Of a stretch of 64,000 nucleotides of DNA, positions 53,836-63,675 are shown piece by piece. Position numbers and translations under genes: made by a program. Origin of the DNA: Phytopseudomonas daroniae (GTDB lineage Bacteria; Pseudomonadota; Gammaproteobacteria; Pseudomonadales; Pseudomonadaceae); assembly GCF_004327285.1 (NCBI RefSeq), contig NZ_QJUI01000001.1, positions 1 to 64,000 on the forward strand, written 5' to 3'. Below the pieces are notes generated by a model that saw only the letters and a list, made by a program, of their open reading frames with translations, did not search any database and was not told where the DNA came from. Each line of letters begins with the position of its first letter. Position 1 is the stretch's first letter.

Positions 53836-55217
53836 CCACCATCGACGCCCGTACCCAGGTTCTGCTGATCGACGACGACCCGCACCTGCGCCAGGCCCTC
53901 AGCCAGACCCTCGACCTCGCGGGTCTCAAGGTCACCACACTGGTCGATGCCCAAGGCCTGGCCGAGCGCATCGACCGCGACTGGCCCGGCGTGGTGGTCA
54001 GCGATATCCGCATGCCCGGCGTCGACGGCCTGCAACTGCTGCAGCAACTGCACGAACAGGATCCGGAGCTGCCAGTGCTGCTGATCACCGGCCATGGCGA
54101 CGTGCCCCTGGCCGTGCAGGCCATGCGCGCTGGCGCCTACGACTTCCTGGAGAAACCCTTCGCCAGCGAGGATCTGCTGGAAAGCGTCCGCCGTGCCCTG
54201 GCCCTGCGCCGCCTGGTGCTGGACAACCGCAGCCTGCGTCTGGCCCTGGCCGACCGCCAGCAACTCTCCGGGCGGCTGGTTGGCAACTCGCCTGCCATCC
54301 AGCGTCTGCGCGAACAGATCGGTTCCCTGGCGAGTATCAGCACCGATGTGCTGATACTCGGCGAGACAGGCGCCGGCAAGGAAGTGGTGGCCCGCGCCCT
54401 GCACGACCTGTCAGGCCGCCGCGACGGTCCTTTCGTGGCGATCAACGCTGGTGCCCTGGCCGAATCCGTGGTCGAAAGCGAGCTGTTCGGGCACGAGCCC
54501 GGTGCCTTCACCGGTGCGCAGAAGCGCCGTATCGGCAAATTCGAATTCGCCAATGGCGGCACGCTGTTTCTCGACGAGATCGAGAGCATGAGCCTGGAGG
54601 TGCAGGTCAAGTTGCTGCGTCTGCTGCAGGAGCGGATGGTCGAACGCCTCGGCGGCAACCAACTGATCCCTCTGGATATCCGCGTGATCGCCGCGACCAA
54701 GGAAGACCTGCGCACCGCTGCCGACCAGGGCCGCTTCCGTGCCGACCTTTACTACCGTCTGAACGTCGCTCCGCTACGCATTCCACCGCTGCGCGAGCGC
54801 GGTGAAGACATCCTGGTGCTGTTCCAGCACTTCGCCAATAACGCCAGCACCCGCCACGGCCTGCCCCAGCGCGAGCTGCAGCCCGGCCAGCGGGCCATGC
54901 TGTTGCGCCATCCCTGGCCGGGCAACGTGCGGGAACTGCAGAACGCCGGCGAGCGCTTCGCCCTGGGGCTGGATCTCGGCCTGGAGCTGTCGCTCGACAG
55001 CCAGTTGCACAGCGCGCCGCTGGCCGGCAGCCTCAGCGAGCAGGTCGAGGCCTTCGAACGCGCATTGATCGCCGCCGAACTGACCCGCTCTCACGGCTCG
55101 TTGCGCAGTCTGGCCGAAGCTTTGGGCGTGCCGCGCAAGACCTTGCACGACAAATTACGCAAGCATGGATTGAACTTTGCCGACGCTGGCGGTATTTCGC
55201 CAGATGACATCGAATAA
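53832..55217 (+). CDS. dctD: sigma-54-dependent response regulator DctD
   Basis: A 461-residue regulator. The receiver domain has the phospho-Asp in VVVSDIRMPGVDG. The AAA+ domain has Walker A GETGAGKE and the sigma-54-contact loop GAFTGA. A Fis-type HTH lies at the C-terminus (SLRSLAEALGVPRKTLHDKLRKHGL). It overlaps dctB by 4 bases and activates the dctPQM promoter, whose -24/-12 box lies 160 bases downstream of its stop. Confidence 0.95.
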   Translation: MTTIDARTQVLLIDDDPHLRQALSQTLDLAGLKVTTLVDAQGLAERIDRDWPGVVVSDIRMPGVDGLQLLQQLHEQDPELPVLLITGHGDVPLAVQAMRAGAYDFLEKPFASEDLLESVRRALALRRLVLDNRSLRLALADRQQLSGRLVGNSPAIQRLREQIGSLASISTDVLILGETGAGKEVVARALHDLSGRRDGPFVAINAGALAESVVESELFGHEPGAFTGAQKRRIGKFEFANGGTLFLDEIESMSLEVQVKLLRLLQERMVERLGGNQLIPLDIRVIAATKEDLRTAADQGRFRADLYYRLNVAPLRIPPLRERGEDILVLFQHFANNASTRHGLPQRELQPGQRAMLLRHPWPGNVRELQNAGERFALGLDLGLELSLDSQLHSAPLAGSLSEQVEAFERALIAAELTRSHGSLRSLAEALGVPRKTLHDKLRKHGLNFADAGGISPDDIE

Positions 55218-55269
55218 ATGAGCGGATTATTGCCGACTATTTCATCTACCCTGCAGACCTCTTGTAAAA

Positions 55270-55294
55270 GCCGGCAGCCGCAAGGGTTGCCGGC
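55270..55294. terminator. GC-rich hairpin after dctD
   Basis: GCCGGCAGCC, loop GCAA, GGGTTGCCGGC. Read on the minus strand it is followed by TTTTA, on the plus strand by no T tract. It may weakly terminate dctD or protect its mRNA end. Confidence 0.35.
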
Positions 55295-55332
55295 GCCTGT
55301 CGGGAAATCCAGCAAGCCATACCTGATAAGGC

Positions 55333-55349
55333 TTTGCGCTTGACGCAAA
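55333..55349. promoter_or_regulatory. putative DctD upstream site
   Basis: TTTGCG-CTTGA-CGCAAA is a 6-base inverted repeat with a 5-base spacer, 28 bases upstream of the sigma-54 box. A second weaker dyad (CTGCG/CGCAG) lies between. It is close to the promoter for an enhancer, so this is only a candidate. Confidence 0.4.
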
Positions 55350-55376
55350 ACTGCCCTGCGCGTTTTCGTCGCAGGC

Positions 55377-55392
55377 TGGCACAGTGCTTGCT
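55377..55392 (+). promoter_or_regulatory. sigma-54 (-24/-12) promoter of dctPQM
   Basis: TGGCACAGTGCTTGCT matches the consensus TGGCAC-N5-TTGCW at every fixed position. It gives a leader of about 160 bases before dctP, as expected with DctD encoded next door. Confidence 0.85.
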
Positions 55393-55396
55393 CTAG

Positions 55397-56560
<1,164 letters not shown>

Positions 56561-56738
56561 GGCCGGGCCAACGGCCTGATCATCCGGCCGCGCCTATCTG
56601 GCGGCGACTCCAGAGCGGAGTCGCCGCCCGCTTTACCGATAACGACATTCATCGCATGGCTGCAGCTTCGCTGCCGAGCCCTGGGTGTCGCTGTCCCTTA
56701 CGTCGCTTCGCGACCGCTCTATTGACGGAGATAATCCC

Positions 56739-57371
56739 ATGCACGCTGTCGCTCGTGTCTGGAACCAGCTCGAGGAAGTAATGGTGGCATTCCTGCTTGC
56801 AGGCATGACCCTGGTCACCTTCTCGTACGTGATATTCAACAATCTCTACGGAATTTTCTATTCCCTGGGCGATGCGCTGCCCTTCGCCAACGATGCCATG
56901 TTCAGCATCGGCGACGGCATCCTCTATGTCGCCCAGGAAATGACCTGGAGCGTGGCCCTGACCAAGGCCATGTTCGGCTGGCTGATCTTCGTCGGCCTGG
57001 CCTGGGGCGTACGTATCGGCGCGCACATCGGCGTCGATCTGCTGGTGCGCCTGTTCAAGCCCTCCCTGCAAAAGGCCGTGGCGATCCTCGCGCTGGTCAT
57101 CTGCCTGGCCTACTGCGTGCTGATGGCCTACTCCAGCGAGCAATGGGTCGCCACCCTGATGCGCGCCGGTATTGGCGCCGAGGATCTGGATCGTTTCGGC
57201 GTCCAGCAGTGGCACATCGTGATCATCGTGCCGATCGGTTTCACCCTGATGTTCCTGCGTTTCGCCCAGGTGCTGGTGCGTGTGATTCAGAACAAGCAAC
57301 TGGGTTTTGGTGGCCACGGCGAAGTCGAAGACGCCATCAAACTTGCCGAAGAAACGGAGGCTAAACGATGA
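56739..57371 (+). CDS. dctQ: TRAP transporter small membrane subunit DctQ
   Basis: A 210-residue protein with four TM segments and the DctQ block FVGLAWGVRIGAHIGVDLLVRLFKPSLQK. CGGAGAT lies before the ATG at 56739. The 178-base gap from dctP has no clear promoter and may include a processing site. It overlaps dctM by 4 bases. Confidence 0.93.
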   Translation: MHAVARVWNQLEEVMVAFLLAGMTLVTFSYVIFNNLYGIFYSLGDALPFANDAMFSIGDGILYVAQEMTWSVALTKAMFGWLIFVGLAWGVRIGAHIGVDLLVRLFKPSLQKAVAILALVICLAYCVLMAYSSEQWVATLMRAGIGAEDLDRFGVQQWHIVIIVPIGFTLMFLRFAQVLVRVIQNKQLGFGGHGEVEDAIKLAEETEAKR

Positions 57372-58648
57372 CCATCGCATTTCTGTTCGTCGCCCTGTTC
57401 GCGCTGATGTTCATCGGCATTCCGGTGGCGATTTCCCTGGGTTTGTCCGGGGCCATGACCATCCTGCTCTTCAGCAACGACTCGGTGCGTTCGCTGGCGA
57501 TCAAGCTGTTCGAGACCAGCGAGCACTACACGCTGCTGGCGATTCCGTTCTTCCTGCTCTCCGGCGCCTTCATGACCAGTGGCGGCGTGGCCCGCCGGCT
57601 GATCGATTTCGCCAACGCCTGCGTCGGTCACATCAAGGGTGGCCTGGCCATTGCCGCGATCCTGGCGTGCATGCTGTTCGCCGCCCTGAGCGGCTCGTCG
57701 CCGGCCACGGTGGCGGCGGTCGGTTCGATCGTCATCGCCGGCATGGTGCGCTCGGGTTACAAGAAGGAGTTCGCTGCCGGCATCGTCTGTAACGCCGGTA
57801 CCCTGGGCATCCTGATTCCACCGTCGATCGTCATGGTGGTGTACGCAACGGCAACTGAAACGTCCGTAGGCAAGCTGTTCATGGCCGGTGTGGTGCCGGG
57901 CCTGCTGCTGGGCGTGTTCCTGATGGTCACCATCTACATCATCGCCCGCGTGAAGAACATGCCGTCGCTGCCGCGTGCCTCCTTCGCCGAGATCATGGTG
58001 GCCGGGCGCAAGGCTGGCTGGGGCCTGGCGCTGATCGTGATCATCCTCGGCGGCATCTACTCGGGCATGTTCACGCCGACCGAAGCCGCTGCAGTGGCCG
58101 CGGTGTACGCGGCCTTCGTGGCGATCTTCATCTACAAGGACATGACCGTTCGCGAATGCCCGAAGGTGTTCATCGAGGCCGGCAAGCTGAGCGTGGTGCT
58201 GATGTTCATCATCGCCAACGCCATGCTCTTCGCCCACGTGCTGACCACCGAGCAGATCCCGCAGTCGATCACCGCCTGGGTGGTGGAGCAGGGCTTCAGC
58301 CCGATCGAGTTCCTGATCGTGGTGAACATCGTGCTGCTGGTCGCCGGTACCTTCATGGAGCCGTCGGCGATCATCCTGATCCTCGCGCCGATCCTGTTCC
58401 CGATCGCCATGCAGTTGGGCATCGACCCGATCCACTTGGGCATCATCATGGTGGTGAACATGGAGATCGGCCTGATCACGCCGCCGACCGGGCTCAACCT
58501 GTTCGTCACCTCGGCGGTCACCGGCATGCCGCTGACCCGCGTGGTGCGCGCGGTGTCGCCATGGCTGCTGGTGATGCTGGCGTTCCTGATCCTGGTGACC
58601 TACGTGCCGTTCATTTCGCTGGGCCTGCCGAACTGGCTGGGCATGTGA
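57368..58648 (+). CDS. dctM: TRAP transporter large permease DctM
   Basis: A 426-residue 12-TM sodium:dicarboxylate symporter subunit. Signatures: ALSGSSPATVAAVGSIVIAGMVRSGYKKEFAAGIVCNAGTLGILIPPSIVMVVYA and MEIGLITPPTGLNLFVTSAVTGMPL. It is followed by a clear terminator. Confidence 0.97.
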   Translation: MTIAFLFVALFALMFIGIPVAISLGLSGAMTILLFSNDSVRSLAIKLFETSEHYTLLAIPFFLLSGAFMTSGGVARRLIDFANACVGHIKGGLAIAAILACMLFAALSGSSPATVAAVGSIVIAGMVRSGYKKEFAAGIVCNAGTLGILIPPSIVMVVYATATETSVGKLFMAGVVPGLLLGVFLMVTIYIIARVKNMPSLPRASFAEIMVAGRKAGWGLALIVIILGGIYSGMFTPTEAAAVAAVYAAFVAIFIYKDMTVRECPKVFIEAGKLSVVLMFIIANAMLFAHVLTTEQIPQSITAWVVEQGFSPIEFLIVVNIVLLVAGTFMEPSAIILILAPILFPIAMQLGIDPIHLGIIMVVNMEIGLITPPTGLNLFVTSAVTGMPLTRVVRAVSPWLLVMLAFLILVTYVPFISLGLPNWLGM

Positions 58649-58670
58649 TCTGACGTTCGTTGCGTAAACG

Positions 58671-58700
58671 AAGAAGCCCGGCCTCAGTGCCGGGCTTCTT
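58671..58700 (+). terminator. rho-independent terminator of dctPQM
   Basis: AAGAAGCCCGG, loop CCTCAGTG, CCGGGCTTCTT, an 11-base perfect stem 23 bases after the dctM stop. The A/T flanks make it functional in both directions. Confidence 0.85.
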
Positions 58701-58936
58701 CATTTCTACCCATAGGGTCACTGGCGATAGCCATCCGGGTCGTGCCGCGATCGTCGATAACGGGTAACCTTGTATCAAGTCGTGACTTGTGGGTCATGGA
58801 TCGCGTCAACATAGGCATCCGAATAGCCGTCATGGCGCCTTTCTTCGTCAGAATTGCGCGCCTCGCCTCGATCCGCTGACCCGGCACCCGCTCGATAATG
58901 GCGCGTGTCGATCTAATTAGTTGAAGGAGTGTCCGC

Positions 58937-60853
58937 GTGAAGTCTCGTTTGCCTGTGATCGTCGGTTTCGGTGGCTACAATGCCGCTGGCCGCAGCTCCT
59001 TCCATCACGGTTTCCGCCGCACGGTGATCGAATCGCTGGACGACCAGGCACGCCGCGAAACCCTCATCGGCCTGGCCGTGATGACCAAGCTGGTGCGCGT
59101 GGTCGACGGCGCCTATCAGAGCCACGATGGCGAGCCGTTGTCTGCCGCCGACATCGAGCATCGCTACGGCGAGAAGGTACTCGCTTCAACCCTGGTACGC
59201 CGCATCGAGAAACAGCACCTCGACCCCGACGCTGCACACTGGCACAAGAGCATCGCCCTGAATGGCGAAGGCGGCAGCCTGACGTTCGTCAGCAACCGCA
59301 AGCAGCTGCCGGAGCCGCTGCCGGCCAACTGGTTCGTCGAGGAACTGGATGGCAACGAAGTGCGCGTCACCCTGCATGACAGCTGCGAATTCAAGGTCGA
59401 CAGCTACCGTGCCCTGCCGGTGAAATCCGCCGGCCAGCTGCCGACCGGCTTCGAGCCCGGAGAGCTGTATAACTCGCGCTTCCATCCGCGCGGCCTGCAG
59501 ATGGCCGTGGTCGGTGTCACCGATGCCCTGCGCGCCACCGGCGTGCCGTGGCAGACCATCGTTGATCAGGTAGCGCCGGACGAAATCGCGGTATTCGCCG
59601 GCAGCATCATGAGCCAGCTCGACGAGAACGGTTTTGGCGGCCTGATGCAGTCACGCCTCAAGGGCCACCGCGTCAGCTCCAAGCAGTTGGCCCTGGGCCT
59701 GAACACCATGCCGGCGGACTTCATCAACGCCTACGTACTGGGCAGCGTTGGCACCACCGGCAGCGTCACCGGCGCCTGCGCCACTTTCCTCTACAACCTG
59801 CAGAAAGGCATCGAACAGATCAATGCCGGCAACGCGCGGGTGGTGATCGTTGGCAACAGCGAGGCGCCGATCAATGCCGAATGCATCGAGGGCTATGGCG
59901 CCATGGGCGCACTGGCCACCGAAGACGGTCTGCGCCTGATCGAAGGCAAGACCGAGCCGGCCCAGGCTGAAGTGGATTTCCGTCGCGCCAGCCGCCCATT
60001 CGGCGACAACTGCGGCTTCACCCTGTCGGAAGCCTGCCAGTTCGTGGTGCTGATGGACGATGAACTGGCCCTGCAACTGGGTGCCGACATCCACGGCGCC
60101 GCCACCGACGTGTTCATCAACGCCGACGGCTTCAAGAAATCCATTTCCGCGCCTGGCCCAGGCAACTACCTGACCGTCGCCAAAGCCGTGGCCAGCGCCG
60201 CGCAACTACTCGGCATCGACGCCGTGCGCCAGCGCAGCTTCGTGCATGCCCACGGCTCCAGCACCCCGGCCAACCGGGTGACCGAGTCCGAGCTGCTCAA
60301 TCGCGTGGCTAGCGCCTTCGCCATAGACAGCTGGCCGGTGGCCGCGGTCAAGGCCTATGTCGGTCATTCCCTGGCCACCGCCAGCGGCGACCAGGTGATT
60401 TCGGCCCTGGGCACCTTCAAGTACGGCATCATTCCCGGCATCAAGACCATCGATGCGGTGGCGCCGGACGTACACCAGCAGCACCTGAGCATCAGCAAAG
60501 TCGATCGTCCGGATCAGCGCATGGATGTGTGCTTCATCAACTCCAAGGGCTTCGGCGGCAACAACGCCAGCGGCGTGATCCTCGCTCCCCACGTGGTCGA
60601 ACGCATGCTGCGCAAGCGCCATGGCGAGGCCGCGTTCAGCGCCTACCAGCAGCGCCGTGAACAGACCCGCGCCACTGCACGTGCCTATGACGAGCAGGCC
60701 CTGAAAGGTCAGCTGGATATCATCTACAACTTCGGCAACGACCTGATCGACGACACGCAGATCGATATCGACAGCGAGCAGATCAAGGTACCGGGCTTCG
60801 CCCAGCCGCTGGTGTTCAAGCAGGATGACCGCTACCGCGACATGCTCGACTGA
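58937..60853 (+). CDS. fabY: beta-ketoacyl-ACP synthase FabY (initiation of fatty-acid synthesis)
   Basis: A 638-residue enzyme starting at GTG 58937 (AAGGAG 7 bases upstream). It replaces FabH in pseudomonads, condensing acetyl-CoA with malonyl-ACP. The thiolase-fold active site is Cys281 in GACATFLYNL, His439 in HAHGSSTPAN and His477 in YVGHSLATASG. The long N-terminal and C-terminal extensions are typical of the PA5174 group. It is essential for normal growth in P. aeruginosa (from memory). Confidence 0.93.
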   Translation: MKSRLPVIVGFGGYNAAGRSSFHHGFRRTVIESLDDQARRETLIGLAVMTKLVRVVDGAYQSHDGEPLSAADIEHRYGEKVLASTLVRRIEKQHLDPDAAHWHKSIALNGEGGSLTFVSNRKQLPEPLPANWFVEELDGNEVRVTLHDSCEFKVDSYRALPVKSAGQLPTGFEPGELYNSRFHPRGLQMAVVGVTDALRATGVPWQTIVDQVAPDEIAVFAGSIMSQLDENGFGGLMQSRLKGHRVSSKQLALGLNTMPADFINAYVLGSVGTTGSVTGACATFLYNLQKGIEQINAGNARVVIVGNSEAPINAECIEGYGAMGALATEDGLRLIEGKTEPAQAEVDFRRASRPFGDNCGFTLSEACQFVVLMDDELALQLGADIHGAATDVFINADGFKKSISAPGPGNYLTVAKAVASAAQLLGIDAVRQRSFVHAHGSSTPANRVTESELLNRVASAFAIDSWPVAAVKAYVGHSLATASGDQVISALGTFKYGIIPGIKTIDAVAPDVHQQHLSISKVDRPDQRMDVCFINSKGFGGNNASGVILAPHVVERMLRKRHGEAAFSAYQQRREQTRATARAYDEQALKGQLDIIYNFGNDLIDDTQIDIDSEQIKVPGFAQPLVFKQDDRYRDMLD

Positions 60854-60877
60854 CAGCAACGTCCGGAGGCGAAGCGT

Positions 60878-61699
60878 TTAGAGCAAGCGCTTCGCCTGCT
60901 CGACCAGCAGCTCGCGCCATTCGGCATCGGCTGGCAGCGCCAGAAAGAAGGGATTGAGCAGCGATTCGCGGGCGTCATAGCGCAGCGGCTCGCCTTGCAA
61001 GGTCAGCACCACACCACCAGCGCCCTCGAGTACACCCTGGGCAGCGGCAGTGTCCCACTGCGAGGTCGGTGCCAGGCGTGGATAGCAATCTGCACTGCCT
61101 TCGGCTAGCTGGCAAAACTTCAGCGAACTGCCAACGCTGATCCGCTCCAGCTCACCGAAACGTGCAGCCAGAGCCGTAAGCAGTTGCTCCTGCTCGACGC
61201 TGCCATGGCGGCGGCTGGCGACCACGGTCAGGCCGCTGGCCGGTGTTTCACGCACGGAAATCGACTGAAATTCGCCATTCGCGTCGACACGCCGGGCACC
61301 CAGCCCGGCGCCGCCGTAGTAGCAGACCCCGGTCGCGGGAATGCCAACCACACCGAAGACCACTTGACCACGCTCGATCAACGCCACGTTGACGGTGAAC
61401 TCCTCGCTGTCGGCGATGAACTCCTTGGTGCCGTCGAGCGGGTCGACCAGCCACCAGCGTGTCCAGCCGGCGCGCTCCGCCAGAGAAATGTCCGCCGCTT
61501 CCTCGGACAGCACCGGAATGTTCGCATCGAGTGCCTGCAGGCCCTCATTCAGCACATGATGCGCGGCCAGGTCGGCAGCAGTCACTGGCGAAGCATCGGC
61601 CTTCTCGATAACCCGCACGCCCGTGCGCCAGTAGGGCAGGATCGCCGTGCCCGCCTGCTGCACCAGCGCCAATACGGCTGGCAGTAACGGGTGGCTCAT
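60878..61699 (-). CDS. cysQ: 3'(2'),5'-bisphosphate nucleotidase CysQ
   Basis: A 273-residue inositol-monophosphatase-fold enzyme that hydrolyses 3'-phosphoadenosine 5'-phosphate from sulfate assimilation. Metal-binding blocks: VLSEEAADIS, WLVDPLDGTKEFI (DPxDGT) and SQWDTAAAQGVLEGAGG. Its start overlaps the nudE stop by 4 bases. Convergent with fabY. Confidence 0.94.
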   Translation of the reverse strand: MSHPLLPAVLALVQQAGTAILPYWRTGVRVIEKADASPVTAADLAAHHVLNEGLQALDANIPVLSEEAADISLAERAGWTRWWLVDPLDGTKEFIADSEEFTVNVALIERGQVVFGVVGIPATGVCYYGGAGLGARRVDANGEFQSISVRETPASGLTVVASRRHGSVEQEQLLTALAARFGELERISVGSSLKFCQLAEGSADCYPRLAPTSQWDTAAAQGVLEGAGGVVLTLQGEPLRYDARESLLNPFFLALPADAEWRELLVEQAKRLL

Positions 61700-62262
61700 C
61701 GGCTCAGCTCCCCACGCTGCTCCAGCAGGTCGCGCACCAGATACAGTGCGGCCAGGGCGCGCCCCTCGCTGAACTGCGGATGCTGAATCAGGCTGGACAG
61801 CTCGCGAAGACTGATCTTGTCGACCCGCAGCGGCTCCGGCTCGTCGCCGGGCAGGCTCTGCGGATACAGATCGCGGGCCAGTACCACCTGGATCTTCTGG
61901 CTCATGTAGCCAGGCGACAGGCTCAGCTCAGTCAGGTGCTCAAGCTTGCGAGCGCCGAAACCGGCCTCTTCCTGCAGTTCTCGGTTGGCCGCTGCGAGCA
62001 CATCCTCGTCCGGCTCGATCAGCCCCTTGGGCAGGGACAATTCGTATTCGCCGGTGCCACCGCAATACTCCTCGACCAGCAGCACGTGCTCCTCGTCGGC
62101 CAGCGCCACGATCATCACCGCGCCATACCCGGTGCCGCGCCCCACCAGACGCTCGTAGGTGCGCTCGGCGCCATTGGCGAAGCGCAGCTGGAGCTCCTCG
62201 ACGCGGAACAGGCGGCTACTGGCGACGATCTCTCGGGCGATGACGGTGGGCTTCTGACGCAT
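61696..62262 (-). CDS. nudE: ADP-compound hydrolase NudE (Nudix)
   Basis: A 188-residue Nudix enzyme. The box GLIEPDEDVLAAANRELQEEAG fits Gx5Ex7REUxEExGU. It hydrolyses ADP-ribose, NADH and similar nucleotides. AGGAC precedes the ATG at 62262. The longer reading frame from 62505 would run through the palindromic element and is rejected. It is co-transcribed with cysQ and divergent from yrfG. Confidence 0.93.
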   Translation of the reverse strand: MRQKPTVIAREIVASSRLFRVEELQLRFANGAERTYERLVGRGTGYGAVMIVALADEEHVLLVEEYCGGTGEYELSLPKGLIEPDEDVLAAANRELQEEAGFGARKLEHLTELSLSPGYMSQKIQVVLARDLYPQSLPGDEPEPLRVDKISLRELSSLIQHPQFSEGRALAALYLVRDLLEQRGELSR

Positions 62263-62317
62263 GGGGCAAGTCCTGCTGCTGGGCTGACCGGAACGGTTAT
62301 CATACCGCGGCTGCCTG

Positions 62318-62582
62318 GGGTCTGTTGACGTTTCACGCACGGCCGCGCCGGAGCCCGTTTTGCCGCGAGGCAAGGCACGAGCTGCGAAGTTTAGCTGGCT
62401 AAATGAGTCAGCGAGAAACGCAGCATCGCGGCAAAACGGGCCCGGCCCTTCGGGTTGCGCGGGAAATCTCGCCATGCGTCGTTGGAGGACTTGGCAAGGG
62501 AACAACCATTCCCTGCGTCCTCCGCCTAGCCTGGCGAGATTTCTCGCGGCAACGCGGCTTGCGCTGAAACGTCAACAGACCC
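62318..62582. mobile_element. 265-bp MITE-like element with 18-bp terminal inverted repeats
   Basis: GGGTCTGTTGACGTTTCA at 62318-62335 is perfectly inverted at 62565-62582. Inside lie three nested palindromes: a 16-base perfect pair (62353-62368 with 62426-62441), GCGGGAAATCTCGCCA (62459-62474) with TGGCGAGATTTCTCGC (62532-62547, one mismatch), and GGAGGAC/GTCCTCC (62484-62490 with 62517-62523). No ORF is credible. A solo end occurs at 20974-20994. It sits between the divergent nudE and yrfG genes. Confidence 0.75.
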
Positions 62583-62667
62583 TAGCTGTCTGCGCCCTAA
62601 AGTGCGCATTTGACGACCAGCATACGCTGCAAGCCTCAACCTCCCCTGCTCAGGAAGCTGCCCAGCC

Positions 62668-63327
62668 ATGAACCTGCCCTGGCCCGAGATCGATACCGTA
62701 CTGCTGGACATGGACGGCACCCTGCTCGACCTGCATTTCGACAACCACTTCTGGCTCGAACACCTGCCGCAGCGCTATGCCGAACACCATGGCGTCAGTC
62801 GCGCCCTGGCCGATGCGGAACTGCAGCCGTTGTTCATCAAGCACGCCGGCCAGCTGAACTGGTATTGCACGGACTTCTGGAGCCGTGAGCTGAACCTGTC
62901 GATCCGCGACCTCAAGCGCGAGGTCGCCGACCTGATCGCCCTGCGCCCGGACGCCGACACCTTCCTCGCCGCCATCCGTAAGGCCGGCAAGCAGGTGGTG
63001 ATGATCACCAACGCCCACCGCGACTCGCTGTCGCTGAAAATGGAGCGCATCGAACTGGCGCCCTACTTCGACCGCCTGATCAGCTCCCACGACTACGGTT
63101 TCCCCAAGGAAGACGCACAGTTCTGGTTCGCCCTGCAGCAGGATCTGCCCTTCGACCCGGCGCGCAGCCTGTTCATCGACGATAACGTGCCGATCCTGCG
63201 CAGCGCCCAGCGGTTCGGCGTGAAACACTTGCTGGCGGTGCATGAGCCGGATAGCCGCAAAGGCGTGAAGGACACCGAAGAATTCGAGGCAGTGCGGGAT
63301 TATCGAGCGCTGTTGAACGGGCTGTAG
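62668..63327 (+). CDS. yrfG: HAD-family GMP/IMP nucleotidase YrfG
   Basis: A 219-residue haloacid dehalogenase-type phosphatase. Motif I is DTVLLDMDGTLLDL with nucleophile Asp, motif II is VVMITNAHRDS, and motif IV is DRLISSHDYGFPKEDAQFW with FIDDNVPILRSAQRFGV. The length and start MNLPWPEIDTVLLDMDGTLLDLHFDN match YrfG (YjjG-like purine nucleotidase). It follows nudE/cysQ in divergent order, as in P. aeruginosa. Confidence 0.92.
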   Translation: MNLPWPEIDTVLLDMDGTLLDLHFDNHFWLEHLPQRYAEHHGVSRALADAELQPLFIKHAGQLNWYCTDFWSRELNLSIRDLKREVADLIALRPDADTFLAAIRKAGKQVVMITNAHRDSLSLKMERIELAPYFDRLISSHDYGFPKEDAQFWFALQQDLPFDPARSLFIDDNVPILRSAQRFGVKHLLAVHEPDSRKGVKDTEEFEAVRDYRALLNGL

Positions 63328-63361
63328 GTAGCAAGAGCAGCTGCTCAAAGGCGTAAGCAGA

Positions 63362-63440
63362 CGTAGGGTGGATGACGCTCTTTTCATCCACCATTGCGAT
63401 CGCTAGGTTGGTGGACGGATGAAGCGTCGTCCACCCTACG
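63362..63440. repeat. interspersed palindromic repeat family A, copy 6
   Basis: Almost identical to copy 1 (4747-4824): CGTAGGGTGGATGACGCTCTTTTC at the left, and GGATGAAGCGTCGTCCACCCTACG at the right. Confidence 0.85.
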
Positions 63441-63618
63441 TCATGAAGCCCACCAAATCGAATGTCCGCTTGCGCCTTATTCCTGCCCCTTATCCCATCT
63501 CACACCACTTAAGCCGCTTCCGCACCAAAAGGCTTCACCTCGGCTCCGACACGGTGCAAGAACCGCTCAAAAATCCTTCACAAATAAATTAAATACATAA
63601 AAATCAATTACTTAAAAA

Positions 63619-63635
63619 CTGGCACCGCTCTTGCT
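63619..63635 (+). promoter_or_regulatory. candidate sigma-54 promoter of the allophanate hydrolase gene
   Basis: TGGCACCGCTCTTGCTC has the GG and GC pairs 10 bases apart typical of -24/-12 promoters, about 40 bases before the ATG. It matches the box before dctP in its fixed bases. Confidence 0.6.
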
Positions 63636-63675
63636 CTAGCAATTCCAACTTGGATACAAGATGGAATCTCAGAGC

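Larger units (their letters stand above)
63328..63675. other. intergenic region between yrfG and the allophanate hydrolase gene
   Basis: It holds the family A repeat (63362-63440). An AT-rich stretch at 63575-63625 (AAATAAATTAAATACATAAAAATC) is followed by TGGCACCGCTCTTGCTC (63619-63635), which resembles a -24/-12 sigma-54 box (TGGCAC, 5 bases, TTGC). Nitrogen-controlled sigma-54 expression would suit a urea/allophanate gene. No ORF is seen. Confidence 0.5.

Noticed and set aside
58684..58887. 67-codon minus-strand frame between dctM and fabY
   Set aside because: No ribosome site, overlaps the dctM terminator, and composition is unlike a protein.
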